Origin: Spirosoma rigui
GTDB lineage: Bacteria; Bacteroidota; Bacteroidia; Cytophagales; Spirosomataceae
Length of the DNA stretch: 64,000 nt
Direction of reading: 5' to 3'
Assembly (NCBI RefSeq): GCF_002067135.1
Contig: NZ_CP020105.1
Coordinates: 2,108,001-2,172,000, forward strand
This document shows positions 8,669 to 17,229 of this stretch, in pieces. A program made the translations under genes and the position numbers. The notes under the pieces were generated by a model. That model searched no databases. It was given only the letters and a program-made list of their open reading frames with translations, and was not told the origin of the DNA. Position 1 is the stretch's first letter; each line of letters starts with the position of its first letter.

Positions 8669-9643
8669 ATGAGTACTCCTATCCGTTTAGCGCTTGACTG
8701 GACACCCAATACCAACCACACCGGATTTTATGTTGCCTTAGCCAGGGGCTTGTATAAGAAAGCCGGGCTGGCGGTTGAGATTATCATCCCTGAGGAGGAT
8801 AACTACCAACTTACACCCGCTAAACGGGTAGCGACCGGACAGGCTGAGTTAGCCATTACCCCCTCTGAAAGCATCATCAGTTTCCAGACCAACGGCGTAC
8901 CGCTGGTGGCGGTAGCGGCCGTGCTGGCGCGGGATGCCAGTGCCATCGTTACGCTCAAGCAAAGCGGCATTGACCGGCCTCAGAAACTGGACGGTAAGGT
9001 GTATGCATCGTACGGTGCCCGCTATGAAGATGACATTATCCGGCAGATGATTCAGAACGACGGCGGACGGGGGCAGTTCATCTCGCGCCAGCCCGCCCGG
9101 CTCGACATCTGGCAGACGCTGCTCACCAACGAGGCCGACGCGACCTGGATTTTTCTGCCCTGGGAAGGGGTGCAGGCCGATCTGAAGGGGATTGACCTGA
9201 ATCAGTTTCTGCTCGACGACTTCGAGATTCCCTACGGCTATAGCCCCGTGCTGACCGCCAACCGTGACTGGGCCGGTGACCATGCCGATGAGATGCGCCG
9301 GTTCATGGAAGCAACGTCGGCCGGTTTCCGGTTTGCGGTTGAAGATCCGGACGAAGCGGCTCGCCTGCTCATGGAAACGGCGAAGCACCCTACGTTGAAG
9401 AACCGAAACTTTGTTGAGCAGAGCCAGCTACTGGCGTCCAGTTATTACCTGGACGGCGACGGGCAGTGGGGATTCATGCACAAGGGCGTCTGGGCATCGT
9501 TTGCCAACTGGCTCACCCGAAATCATCTGGTTGCCGATAACGAAGGCGAACTGATTCAGCGTATCGACGCGAATGATCTATTCACGAACGAATTTCTGTA
9601 CGAGGAGCCCGTTCTTGTGCCGGTACCTGTCCGTACGCGGTAA
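8669..9643 (+). CDS. NMT1/THI5-like (periplasmic-binding-protein fold) protein without signal peptide
   Basis: A protein of about 324 residues from the ATG at 8669 (MSTPIRLALDWTPNTNHTGF). The opening and the GQAELAITPSESIISFQ region are typical of the NMT1/THI5-like substrate-binding family. In that family some members bind thiamin pyrimidines for ABC uptake and fungal THI5 makes the pyrimidine itself. There is no export signal with any of the possible starts, and no permease or ATPase nearby. The CCCFC motif of THI5 synthases is absent, so synthase activity is not supported. Start choice: GTG 8612 and ATG 8642 would only add a poorly conserved tail. It ends at a strong terminator. Confidence 0.75.
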   Translation: MSTPIRLALDWTPNTNHTGFYVALARGLYKKAGLAVEIIIPEEDNYQLTPAKRVATGQAELAITPSESIISFQTNGVPLVAVAAVLARDASAIVTLKQSGIDRPQKLDGKVYASYGARYEDDIIRQMIQNDGGRGQFISRQPARLDIWQTLLTNEADATWIFLPWEGVQADLKGIDLNQFLLDDFEIPYGYSPVLTANRDWAGDHADEMRRFMEATSAGFRFAVEDPDEAARLLMETAKHPTLKNRNFVEQSQLLASSYYLDGDGQWGFMHKGVWASFANWLTRNHLVADNEGELIQRIDANDLFTNEFLYEEPVLVPVPVRTR

Positions 9644-9665
9644 GAACATACCCTACAACTACCAG

Positions 9666-9694
9666 GGCCAGCCTCATTCGAGGCTGGCCTTTTT
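9666..9694 (+). terminator. Intrinsic terminator of the NMT1-like gene
   Basis: A 10-bp perfect stem (9666-9675 with 9680-9689) around an ATTC loop is followed by TTTTT. It lies between convergent genes, and only the plus strand has the T run directly after the stem. Confidence 0.85.
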
Positions 9695-9719
9695 GTTTTG
9701 TTTCCTCTACACCGTAGTG

Positions 9720-10493
9720 CTACCAGGCCAGACCAATGACGGCGTTCAGACGCAGCGAGAAGGAACTCTTCGAAAAGGTATTTGCGTAGAATGGCGTTGA
9801 ATAGCCATGTACCGTTAAAGCAGGCCCGGTATTCAGGTCGACATAGCCCCGCTTGCCAAGACGCTGCTGAAAGCCCCACAATAGGCCGTAAGATGGGCTG
9901 TCCAGGCTCCATAACGGCTGATTGGACAATTCGGTTTGAAACCCGCCCGATACTGCATCATAGCGTCGGCCGCGAACATACCCCAGAATGGGACGGTCTG
10001 CCTGAATCGCCAGGTAAGTACCCGATAAATTGCTGGCCGTTTTGCCTTCCTTAATCCGTCTGGCCATGCTGTAGTAATACCGAACCGCTACTTTGGCCGA
10101 TGAACCGATTGCCAGACTGCGATAGTCGTAATTCGATCCAGCGCGCGGACCGGCAAAAAGTCGAGAGGCCGATAATTGACTATCGAAGCCAAACAGTACG
10201 GAGATGGACGGATAGACCTTCCGCTCAATGCTTACGTCTGTGTTTATACCACCTCCAATTGAATGTATGGACTGCGAAAAATTTACGGAGTTGGGCAGGC
10301 CGCCAATCTTGATCAGCGTCGTCTCTTCCACATTGGCCCGCGTGAAGTACCGAAACAGGCGCTGAATTTCGCTTCGGGAAATACCCTCATCTTCCGTTTT
10401 GTATTCTGTCCGGATAGAATCAGACTGGGCCTGAGCGACGACCGAAGCGCCAACGAACCAACTCACTAAATAAACAAGGTATAAAGGCTTCAT
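9720..10493 (-). CDS. Secreted hypothetical protein, probable outer-membrane beta-barrel
   Basis: A 257-residue protein with a cleavable signal peptide (MKPLYLVYLVSWFVGASVVA, cleaved near AQAQ). The body is rich in alternating hydrophobic and polar strands and Gly/Tyr/Ser. It closes with FSLRLNAVIGLAW, a C-terminal strand ending in an aromatic residue, as in outer-membrane barrels. I do not recognise a named family. It is convergent with the NMT1-like gene and alone in its transcription unit. Confidence 0.6.
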   Translation of the reverse strand: MKPLYLVYLVSWFVGASVVAQAQSDSIRTEYKTEDEGISRSEIQRLFRYFTRANVEETTLIKIGGLPNSVNFSQSIHSIGGGINTDVSIERKVYPSISVLFGFDSQLSASRLFAGPRAGSNYDYRSLAIGSSAKVAVRYYYSMARRIKEGKTASNLSGTYLAIQADRPILGYVRGRRYDAVSGGFQTELSNQPLWSLDSPSYGLLWGFQQRLGKRGYVDLNTGPALTVHGYSTPFYANTFSKSSFSLRLNAVIGLAW

Positions 10494-10811
10494 CGCGTTG
10501 ACAGGCTTAGGTTATGGTCAAATAAGGAATGAACGGAGGTGTAACTCCCGCGTAAACGCGTGTTGAAAACAGGTTACTGGCAACCGGTACGACAAAGGGG
10601 GCCGGTACGGGAAAAAGGTTGGAATACGGCTGAAAAAAATATCCGTTCCCTTTACCATTCACTCAATCGGCCTGAATTTGTTCCACTCATCAAGCCGCTG
10701 AACCGTCCCACTAGTTTGTTATGCATAGTACCGGCTATAGCCTATACCTTTGATTCATCAATCGGGAAGAACCCGACTTCAGGTTAATCAACCATCGAAA
10801 AGCATAAAATC
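10494..10811. other. Divergent intergenic region with a -7 element
   Basis: About 320 bp between two secreted-protein genes. The right part holds the TACCTTTG element at 10745-10752. Nothing else stands out. Confidence 0.4.
10715..10752 (+). promoter_or_regulatory. Bacteroidota-type promoter of the 10812 gene
   Basis: TACCTTTG (10745-10752) fits the TAnnTTTG -7 consensus exactly. A TTTG at 10715-10718 could be the -33 box, although the 26-nt spacing is longer than usual. The start codon is 59 nt downstream. Confidence 0.5.
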
Positions 10812-11210
10812 ATGAAAACGCTCGTCAAATCCCTGCTTGTTGCCTTCACCCTTACCGCCGTTACGTTCTCTGCTTCGTGGGCAACCACAAACCCCGGTAC
10901 CCGTCCATCGGCGGTGGCGGCTTATAAAACCGGTATCTACACCACCGTCAGTGGTAAACTCCACGTCTCGCTCGATAAGGAAACAACGGGGGCTGTCGAC
11001 ATTAAACTGATGAATCAGGACGGTACCGTTCTGTTCGCGCAACGCCTGACCAAAAAAGAGAAAGTTGCCCGTCTCAGCTTCAATCTGAACGAACTGCCCG
11101 ATGGCAATTATCGGTTAGCGATCACCAACGGTGTCGACACAACTACCCAGATTATAACACTGGCCACCCCGCAACCCAGCCTGACCAGCCGGCTGGTGGC
11201 GGTCAACTAA
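10812..11210 (+). CDS. Small secreted protein of unknown function
   Basis: A 132-residue protein with a signal peptide ending near residue 24 (SASWA). The mature part is a single beta-rich domain of about 100 residues. Its DGTVLFAQRL and NELPDGNYRLAITNG segments look like the secreted Ig-like or sorting-type domains common in Bacteroidota (compare the LPxGxY...I pattern of type IX C-terminal domains). It is too short to be a sorting domain on a cargo protein. Probably periplasmic or surface-located. Function unknown. Confidence 0.7.
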   Translation: MKTLVKSLLVAFTLTAVTFSASWATTNPGTRPSAVAAYKTGIYTTVSGKLHVSLDKETTGAVDIKLMNQDGTVLFAQRLTKKEKVARLSFNLNELPDGNYRLAITNGVDTTTQIITLATPQPSLTSRLVAVN

Positions 11211-11214
11211 GGAT

Positions 11215-11301
11215 ATCCATATCTGAATGCCCCTAATCAAAGAATTGGGCGGCTCCGGATGAGCCGCCCAATTCTTTGATTAGGGGCATTCAGATATGGA
11301 T
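11215..11301. terminator. 41-bp perfect palindrome between convergent genes
   Basis: Arms at 11215-11255 and 11261-11301 are exact complements around a CGGAT loop. It fills nearly the whole gap between the secreted protein gene (ends 11210) and the histidine kinase gene (ends 11310). It would end both transcripts as one very long hairpin. There is no long T run on either side. Confidence 0.7.
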
Positions 11302-11309
11302 CCCAAACG

Positions 11310-12458
11310 CTATACGGGAAGGTAAACCAGAAAGGTAGCGCCCTGGTTAGGGCTGCTGCGCGCGGTGATATTACCCCGATGCGTTTCGGCAACTTTGCGG
11401 CAGATCGACAGGCCAACGCCGGTGCCACTGTATTCGTCGTGACTGTGTAGTCGCTCGAATACCTGAAAAATACGGTCAACGTATCTCTCGTCGAAGCCAA
11501 TGCCATTATCCTGTATGCTGATTTCCCAGAACCGGTCGCAGGGATCGGTGCTGGGCAGACTAACCGGAATATCCTGCAGGGCTAGTTGTCGGCTGCTGAC
11601 CCGTATGGTGCAGTGGACGTCGGGGCGTACAAATTTGAGCGCGTTTGCCAGCAGGTTCTGAAACAGCTGGCGCAGTTGAAACGTACTGCCCTGCACGTCA
11701 GGCAGCCAGTCGACCTCCACACTGGCGTCCGACTCTTTGATCGCTACTTCCAGATCATCGACGACATCGTTAACGATTTGATTCAGACTGACCGGCTCGA
11801 AAGGAGCACTGGTAGCGGTCAGGCGACTGTAGCTAAGCAAGTCTTTTATCAGACCCGACATGCGTCTGGCGGCAGTCTGCATCCGGTTAATCAGGTGAAC
11901 GCCGTTGGGGCCCAGTACGGGACTGTACTGGTTAAGAACCAGGTCACCGTAGCCGTAGATCTTGCGGAGGGGTTCCTGCAGATCGTGCGACGCGATGGAC
12001 GCGAACTGAAGCAGGTTATCATTCGAGTGCTGCAGCTGAACGTTGAGTGCGCTCAGGGCCTGAGTGCGTTCCAGAACTCGTTTTTCCAGGATTTCAGACT
12101 GGCGTTTCTGGTCGTCAATATCCGTACAGGTACCAAACCAGCGGGTAATGTTCCCGTGTTCGTCTTTAATGGGCGAAGCGCGCCCTAAAAACCAGCGGTA
12201 CGTATCCGGATTTGTACGATCAATGAACCGGTATTCAATCTGGTAGCCTACCCCCGTTTGAACCGAATTATACCAGGTATCCAGGCAGAACTCTACATCG
12301 TCGGGGTGGAGGATGGGCGTCCAGCTTTGATCTCCATAGCCTTCGGCAAAGCCCGTGTAGTCATACCACTGTTTATTGTAATAATCAATGTATCCATCGG
12401 GCCGAGCTGTCCAGACAATCTGCGGAATAAAGTCAGCCAACTGTTGAAAGTTGTTCAT
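11310..12458 (-). CDS. PAS-domain sensor histidine kinase
   Basis: A 382-residue cytoplasmic kinase. Residues 1-115 form a PAS/PAC domain (VWTARPDGYIDYYNKQW, then RWFGTCTDIDDQK). A short coiled coil follows. The phosphoacceptor His lies in SIASHDLQEPLRKIYGYGDL. The ATP-binding domain shows the N box (LLANALKFVR), the G1 box (IQDNGIGFDERY) and the G2 box (SGTGVGLSICRK). There are no membrane helices, so the signal is internal or unknown. No response regulator is next to it, so it is an orphan kinase like the many PAS kinases of soil Bacteroidota. Confidence 0.92.
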   Translation of the reverse strand: MNNFQQLADFIPQIVWTARPDGYIDYYNKQWYDYTGFAEGYGDQSWTPILHPDDVEFCLDTWYNSVQTGVGYQIEYRFIDRTNPDTYRWFLGRASPIKDEHGNITRWFGTCTDIDDQKRQSEILEKRVLERTQALSALNVQLQHSNDNLLQFASIASHDLQEPLRKIYGYGDLVLNQYSPVLGPNGVHLINRMQTAARRMSGLIKDLLSYSRLTATSAPFEPVSLNQIVNDVVDDLEVAIKESDASVEVDWLPDVQGSTFQLRQLFQNLLANALKFVRPDVHCTIRVSSRQLALQDIPVSLPSTDPCDRFWEISIQDNGIGFDERYVDRIFQVFERLHSHDEYSGTGVGLSICRKVAETHRGNITARSSPNQGATFLVYLPV

Positions 12459-12768
12459 GCGAGCAGGAAGGTTCTTATTCTATGGTGTGACTAGCAAGTA
12501 AAGATGAGCCTTTTTGACTCTTTGCCCAATGCCAGTCCGCTTTAAATACTAATTAAAAGTTAATAAATAACTGAAAGTACATATGTAAAATAGCTATAAA
12601 AGTTAGTGTATGAGTTTACCTCATATCGGTATTAAGTACCCTTTCTTTGCTGTCTGTTACCTTTTTTCGGTATTTCTGCAAGCTGTTTCACCATCGTTTT
12701 TTCAGGCAAACAAGGTGTTGACTACCTGTTGATTAGCCGTTTTGAAAAAAATAGACTACATCTGTTGT
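12459..12768. other. Divergent AT-rich intergenic region
   Basis: About 310 bp between the histidine kinase and the sulfatase. AT-rich from about 12540 to 12660 and likely to hold both promoters. The region near 12640 has TTTCTTTGC, a partial match to the -7 consensus. No gene or repeat seen. Confidence 0.35.
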
Positions 12769-14466
12769 ATGAAAAGAGCGTTAGTTGCCGGAGCGGTAGT
12801 GACCGTATTCCTGTTGTCTATACTGGCCATGGCCGGATTTAATAAAGAAAGACAGGTTGGGCGAAAACCTAACATTCTCCTGATCATGGCCGACGATATG
12901 GGCTTTTCGGATCTGGGTTGTTACGGGGGCGAAATTCACACGCCTAACCTCGATTTTCTGGCCCGGAACGGACTGCGTTATACCCAGTTTTACAACACCT
13001 CGCGCTGTTGCCCTACCCGCGCTTCGCTGCTTACGGGCCTGTACAACCAGCAGGCAGGTATTGGCAAGATGACCGATGCCGAAGATGAACCCGGCTACCG
13101 CGGCTACATGACCGACAACACCGTCACCCTGGCCGAAGTACTGAAGTCGGCGGGCTACGAGACCGCCATGACCGGCAAATGGCACGTGTCCAACACCAAC
13201 GTACAAAAGAATCCACAGGATCAGCTCGACTGGCTGAACCATCGGAAAGATTACGGCGATTTTGCGCCCATCAGCCAGTACCCGACCAGCCGGGGGTTTG
13301 ACCGCTATTTTGGTAATATCTGGGGTGTCGTCGATTTCTTCGATCCGTTCAGTCTGGTGAGCGGTACGAAACCCGTGCGGCAGGTACCCACTACCTACTA
13401 CCATACCGACGCCATCAGCGATACGGCCGTGGCCTATATCAACTCGTTCGCCAAAACGCCGGCTCCGTTCTTTCTGTATGTTGCCGAAACCGCCCCCCAC
13501 TGGCCGCTGATGGCCCGGTCCGAAGACATTGCCACCTACAAAGACACGTATCGGGCAGGCTGGGAAGCCATCCGGCAGGCCCGGTATCGGAAAATGGTTC
13601 GCCTAGGCCTGATTGACCCGGCAAAAACCAAACTTACCGACCGGTGGCAGAAGGAACAAAGCTGGGAGGATAACCCCGATAAGGCGTGGGATGCCCGGGC
13701 CATGGCCGTTCATGCCGCCATGATCGATCGGATGGACCAGGGGATTGGCCGGATGATCAACGCCCTGCGCCAGACGGGTCAGCTCGATAACACGCTCATC
13801 CTGTTCCTGTCAGACAACGGGGCCAGTCCCGAGAACTGCGCGGCCTATGGACCGGGTTTCGACCGGCCCAACAGAACACGGGACGGCCGGGCTATTGACT
13901 ACGACCTGAAAAAGCGGATCATGCCCGGTGCCGAAACGTCCTACGCGTCCATTGGCGAGCGGTGGGCCAACGTAGCCAATACCCCTTACCGGTACTGGAA
14001 AGCCGAATCCTACGAGGGGGGCATTCACTCGCCACTGGTAGCCTGCTGGCCCAAAGGAATTACGGCCCCCAAAGGATCTTTTAGCGCGCAGGTGAGCCAT
14101 GTGATGGACTTCATGGCAACGGTTACCGAACTGGCCGGCGCTGTCTATCCCACCACCTACAGAGGCCACGCCATTACGCCCACAACGGGTATCAGTCTGG
14201 TCCCCTCATTCAGAGGAAAAACTGCGCCCGGTCATGAAACGCTGTTCAACGAACATTTCGGGGCCCGTTACGCCCGGTCGGGTCCGTGGAAACTCGTTTC
14301 AGCCAGTCGCGACAGTACGTGGAAGCTGTTCAATCTGGATACTGACAAGGCCGAAACGCAGGACCTGGCCGCGCAGCATCCCGACAAGGTGCGCCAGCTG
14401 GCAGATTTATGGCAGCAGTGGGCATCGACGCATCAGGTATTTCCCAAACCAACCCGCAAAAACTAA
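12769..14466 (+). CDS. Sulfatase (arylsulfatase family, formylglycine type)
   Basis: 565 residues from the ATG at 12769 (a TTG at 12742 would add nine residues that spoil the signal). A signal or anchor helix lies at about residues 4-22. The core opens KPNILLIMADDMGFSDLG with the metal-binding Asp42-Asp43. The sulfatase signature C-x-P-x-R is present as CCPTR with Cys80 as the residue to be converted to formylglycine. The second signature MTGKWH and the LFLSDNGA metal site follow. It hydrolyses sulfate esters, probably of polysaccharide fragments, in the periplasm. Followed after 32 bp by the NIF3-like gene. No sulfatase-maturing enzyme is in the window. Confidence 0.93.
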   Translation: MKRALVAGAVVTVFLLSILAMAGFNKERQVGRKPNILLIMADDMGFSDLGCYGGEIHTPNLDFLARNGLRYTQFYNTSRCCPTRASLLTGLYNQQAGIGKMTDAEDEPGYRGYMTDNTVTLAEVLKSAGYETAMTGKWHVSNTNVQKNPQDQLDWLNHRKDYGDFAPISQYPTSRGFDRYFGNIWGVVDFFDPFSLVSGTKPVRQVPTTYYHTDAISDTAVAYINSFAKTPAPFFLYVAETAPHWPLMARSEDIATYKDTYRAGWEAIRQARYRKMVRLGLIDPAKTKLTDRWQKEQSWEDNPDKAWDARAMAVHAAMIDRMDQGIGRMINALRQTGQLDNTLILFLSDNGASPENCAAYGPGFDRPNRTRDGRAIDYDLKKRIMPGAETSYASIGERWANVANTPYRYWKAESYEGGIHSPLVACWPKGITAPKGSFSAQVSHVMDFMATVTELAGAVYPTTYRGHAITPTTGISLVPSFRGKTAPGHETLFNEHFGARYARSGPWKLVSASRDSTWKLFNLDTDKAETQDLAAQHPDKVRQLADLWQQWASTHQVFPKPTRKN

Positions 14467-14498
14467 ACGCGAAGCCAGCAGGCTTCACCCTCTCCAGT

Positions 14499-15413
14499 AT
14501 GCATAACGATCAGCCAACCAGCCGAAGAACTTTCGTGTCGACCCTGGCCAAAGCCGCAGCTACGTCCATGTTTCTCCCGGCTCCGCTGCTGAGCCATGCC
14601 CGGCCGGGCCCGGTCAGCCAGCCGTCGTTCAGCGTTCAGCAGGTGATGGACCTGATGCTGAAAACCATTCCCGGCGCGCCCTTTGCCAAAACAGTCGATA
14701 CACTGAAATCAGGCGACCCCGCCCAGCGCGTAACCGGTATTGTCTCGGCCATGTTCGCCACGACAGATGTCATCCAGCGGGCTATTGCGCTCAAGGCCAA
14801 TTTCATCATTGTGCATGAGCCAACATTTTACAACCATGCCGATGAAACCGACTGGCTGAAAAACGACCCCGTTTTCCGGCATAAACACGAGCTGCTGACC
14901 AAGCATGGCATCGCCGTCTGGCGATTTCACGATTACTGGCACGCCCACCAGCCCGATGGTATCCGGACGGGTATGCTAAACACGCTGGGCTGGGCCAGCC
15001 ACGTCGATCCGGCTAACCCGAACGTGCTGACGCTGCCCCATACTACGCTTGGCGCGCTGATTGCGCAGACCAAAACGAAACTGGGTATCAGGCAGGTACG
15101 GGTAGTGGGCGATCTGGCTCAGTCCTGCCAGCGTATTCTGCTGCTGCCGGGTGCGTCGGGCGGGCGAAATCAGATTGCGGCCATCGAGAAAGCCAAACCA
15201 GACGTGGTGCTGTGCGGGGAGGTTAGTGAGTGGGAAACGCCGGAGTATGTGCGGGATGCGCGCCAGCAGGGCCAGCCGCTGGCGCTGGTTGTGCTGGGGC
15301 ACATCCTGAGTGAAGCCGCCGGTATGGAGTGGCTGGTACCCTGGCTGCAACCCAAAGTGCCCGGCATAAAGGTTACGTATGTTGCGTCGGGAAATCCGTT
15401 CGTGTACGTATAA
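14499..15413 (+). CDS. NIF3-like dinuclear metal protein with Tat signal
   Basis: 304 residues from the ATG at 14499. The N-terminus has a twin-arginine signal (SRRTFVSTLAKAAATSMFLP), so the folded, metal-loaded protein should be exported. The body matches the NIF3/YbgI fold: early His motif IIVHEPTFYNH, a middle HDYWH segment and the late VVLGHILSEAAGMEWL motif carrying His and Glu ligands. NIF3 proteins bind two metal ions; their reaction is mostly unknown. The gene lies 32 bp after the sulfatase and is likely co-transcribed. An upstream in-frame start inside the sulfatase is unlikely. A Tat-exported member is unusual for this mostly cytoplasmic family. Confidence 0.82.
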   Translation: MHNDQPTSRRTFVSTLAKAAATSMFLPAPLLSHARPGPVSQPSFSVQQVMDLMLKTIPGAPFAKTVDTLKSGDPAQRVTGIVSAMFATTDVIQRAIALKANFIIVHEPTFYNHADETDWLKNDPVFRHKHELLTKHGIAVWRFHDYWHAHQPDGIRTGMLNTLGWASHVDPANPNVLTLPHTTLGALIAQTKTKLGIRQVRVVGDLAQSCQRILLLPGASGGRNQIAAIEKAKPDVVLCGEVSEWETPEYVRDARQQGQPLALVVLGHILSEAAGMEWLVPWLQPKVPGIKVTYVASGNPFVYV

Positions 15414-15741
15414 ACCAGTTAAAAATGGGCAACAATTAAAAACAGATTTCAAACCCTTTTCGCTAAAAAAGGGTCCTGATTTATTTAGCACTGCCGGCCG
15501 AAAAGATTTTCAATGGGCTGGATATTACACGCGCTACGCGTTTATTTATGATCGGATGAATTGCTGTTTTTTAGTCTCAAATAAGCAGCGTTAACGTGCA
15601 TATTTTTGATAAAAAAGTGGACTTGTCTGTCTTGATTGACCGGTTGTTAGAATAGATTGACCATTACTCATTTGACGCGCGTTGTTCATTAATAAATTAG
15701 TACTTTAGCGGCCGATAGCTAAAACAACTAACCCAGATCTG
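15414..15741. other. Intergenic region after the NIF3-like gene
   Basis: About 330 bp. An 8-bp hairpin (15453-15460 with 15467-15474) could end the sulfatase-NIF3 transcript, although no T run follows. The right end holds the promoter at 15682-15708. No gene seen. Confidence 0.35.
15682..15708 (+). promoter_or_regulatory. Probable promoter of the 15742 gene
   Basis: TTG at 15682-15684 and TACTTTAG at 15701-15708 give a near-consensus -33/-7 pair with 16-nt spacing. The start codon is 33 nt downstream. Confidence 0.45.
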
Positions 15742-16218
15742 ATGAAAGACAAAGCAATCCGTTTTTTTTCTCCGCAGGAGAATACCGCAACAAAACCTGG
15801 TAAAGCAGGTGCGAAACCCGTAAAGCTGGAAGGATATATTTCTACTACGGGTAAACTGGTTTTTCCAACTAAAACCATGAACCAGCTGGAGCTGGAGGCC
15901 GACTCAATTCGGTTTCGTATTGGCACGCAGGAAGGGAAGCGTACAATTAAATCACTATACCTGGTTCCAACGCATGACCCAGCTGTAGAAGCGTTCGCTC
16001 TGAAAAAAGCCGCTAAAGGTTATACCATTCCGCTGGGATTAATTTTGCAAAATGGGGGTATCGATTATAGCCTTACCAGTTACACGTTTACGATAAGCCC
16101 GGTCGACCTGGAAGATGGGCTTGTCGGCTATGAGCTACGGTTGCAGAATGCCGCGCCCAAACCTGTCTATACCGGCAAACCGCGCGGTCGGAAGCCAAAA
16201 CAAACGCAGCAGGCATAA
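15742..16218 (+). CDS. Hypothetical protein with AT-hook-like C-terminus
   Basis: A 158-residue protein with no signal peptide. Residues 25-130 form one beta-rich domain (LEGYISTTGKLVFPTKTMNQ, then DSIRFRIGTQEGKRTIKSLY). I know this pattern only as hypothetical proteins of Cytophagales. The last residues are basic and Pro-rich (TGKPRGRKPKQTQQA). They resemble an AT-hook, whose core is R-G-R-P; here it reads RGRKP. That suggests minor-groove DNA contact, which is inference. Own promoter and own terminator. Confidence 0.6.
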   Translation: MKDKAIRFFSPQENTATKPGKAGAKPVKLEGYISTTGKLVFPTKTMNQLELEADSIRFRIGTQEGKRTIKSLYLVPTHDPAVEAFALKKAAKGYTIPLGLILQNGGIDYSLTSYTFTISPVDLEDGLVGYELRLQNAAPKPVYTGKPRGRKPKQTQQA

Positions 16219-16246
16219 TACGCTACTTTTCAGAATCTCCGGAGAC

Positions 16247-16296
16247 GTCGCCGGGCCATCTATTCAGTAATGGGTAGAGGGCCCGGCGACATTTTT
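16247..16296 (+). terminator. Intrinsic terminator after the AT-hook-like gene
   Basis: An 11-bp perfect stem (16247-16257 with 16280-16290) is followed by ATTTTT. It lies between convergent genes. Confidence 0.75.
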
Positions 16297-16308
16297 GTAT
16301 GGTTGGAT

Positions 16309-16746
16309 TTAGTACTGTTTAGCAAAAAAATAATCGTTTCCATTAACGCCCGTGTCGCCGATGATAAGTTGCTTTGAGCTTACCCGGAAATTACCGTGCG
16401 TGGGTGGATAAAAAAGGGTGGATGCTCCCGATTGCTGATGGATGGAATACCGAAGAATACCCGGGTTAGCTTCAGTTAATATATACTGAAAACGTACGGT
16501 TTCTTTTCCGTCCTCGAAAACAATCGCCTGCCGCTGTTCGTCGATAACCAGCACTACCTTTTTTGCCGGTGTGCTCATTATATTTGTCCAGCCCGATTTT
16601 ATTCCTGACAGGCGCCAGCGGCCAATTGATTTTCTGGTAGCTGTCGACTCGTTTACGACACTATCAGGATGGCTACAACTGCTTAGCATAAAAAGAAAAG
16701 CGGTTAGTGTGTAAACTGAGATCATTCCGGATAAATTCTTGCTCAT
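16309..16746 (-). CDS. Small lipoprotein of unknown function
   Basis: A 145-residue protein with a lipoprotein signal (lipobox FMLSSC, acylated Cys near residue 24). The mature part is a beta-rich domain of about 120 residues (GRWRLSGIKSGW, then KKVVLVIDEQRQAIVFEDGK). It looks like the lipocalin-like domains of small Bacteroidota lipoproteins. It should sit on the inner or outer membrane facing the periplasm. Single gene, convergent with the AT-hook-like gene. Function unknown. Confidence 0.65.
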   Translation of the reverse strand: MSKNLSGMISVYTLTAFLFMLSSCSHPDSVVNESTATRKSIGRWRLSGIKSGWTNIMSTPAKKVVLVIDEQRQAIVFEDGKETVRFQYILTEANPGILRYSIHQQSGASTLFYPPTHGNFRVSSKQLIIGDTGVNGNDYFFAKQY

Positions 16747-17229
16747 AGTGCGTTCGTCTGGTTAGCAGAATGATTCCCTACAGACGACAACGGTTGTAGC
16801 CTATAAATAATGTTTGTTATGGGATAAGTCAGGCTAATCGGGATTAGCGTAATTATCCAGGTTATTTTTACTAACGATACTCTTTTTTGGTGAGTAGAAA
16901 TAGGCGTCCGTACACATAATTATCGATTGGATACGTTTATTTCGCGCGGCTTATTTTTAGGCCAGTACCTCCGTCGACTGGCTGCTCGAACGGATAGTAT
17001 ACTATCGCCCGCCAACTCTTGGCTTCGTTACGTTACTAACCAGACAGGCTATTACTTAACCCTGACCTGGCGAGGAATCGCGCTTCGTTACCAGGGCGGT
17101 TCACGCCAGGGGTTTGTTATCAACTCTGGACTGGTCGCCAAAAAGCGGTATGATGGGTAATATCATAGCCGTGTTGCTGCATCGCCGATGCGACCATGCG
17201 TTTAAACCGTACCGGCCATCGGGATGAAT
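16747..17229. other. Intergenic region, 483 bp, no supported gene
   Basis: It separates the lipoprotein gene from the end of the sensor kinase gene. An open frame at 16927-17160 (TTG start, 77 codons) has no recognisable feature and is probably not a gene. AT-rich to about 16930, then normal composition. Confidence 0.4.

Noticed and set aside
16927..17160. 77-codon open frame with TTG start in a 483-bp gap
   Set aside because: No family, no signal, no promoter or neighbour support. Left as intergenic.
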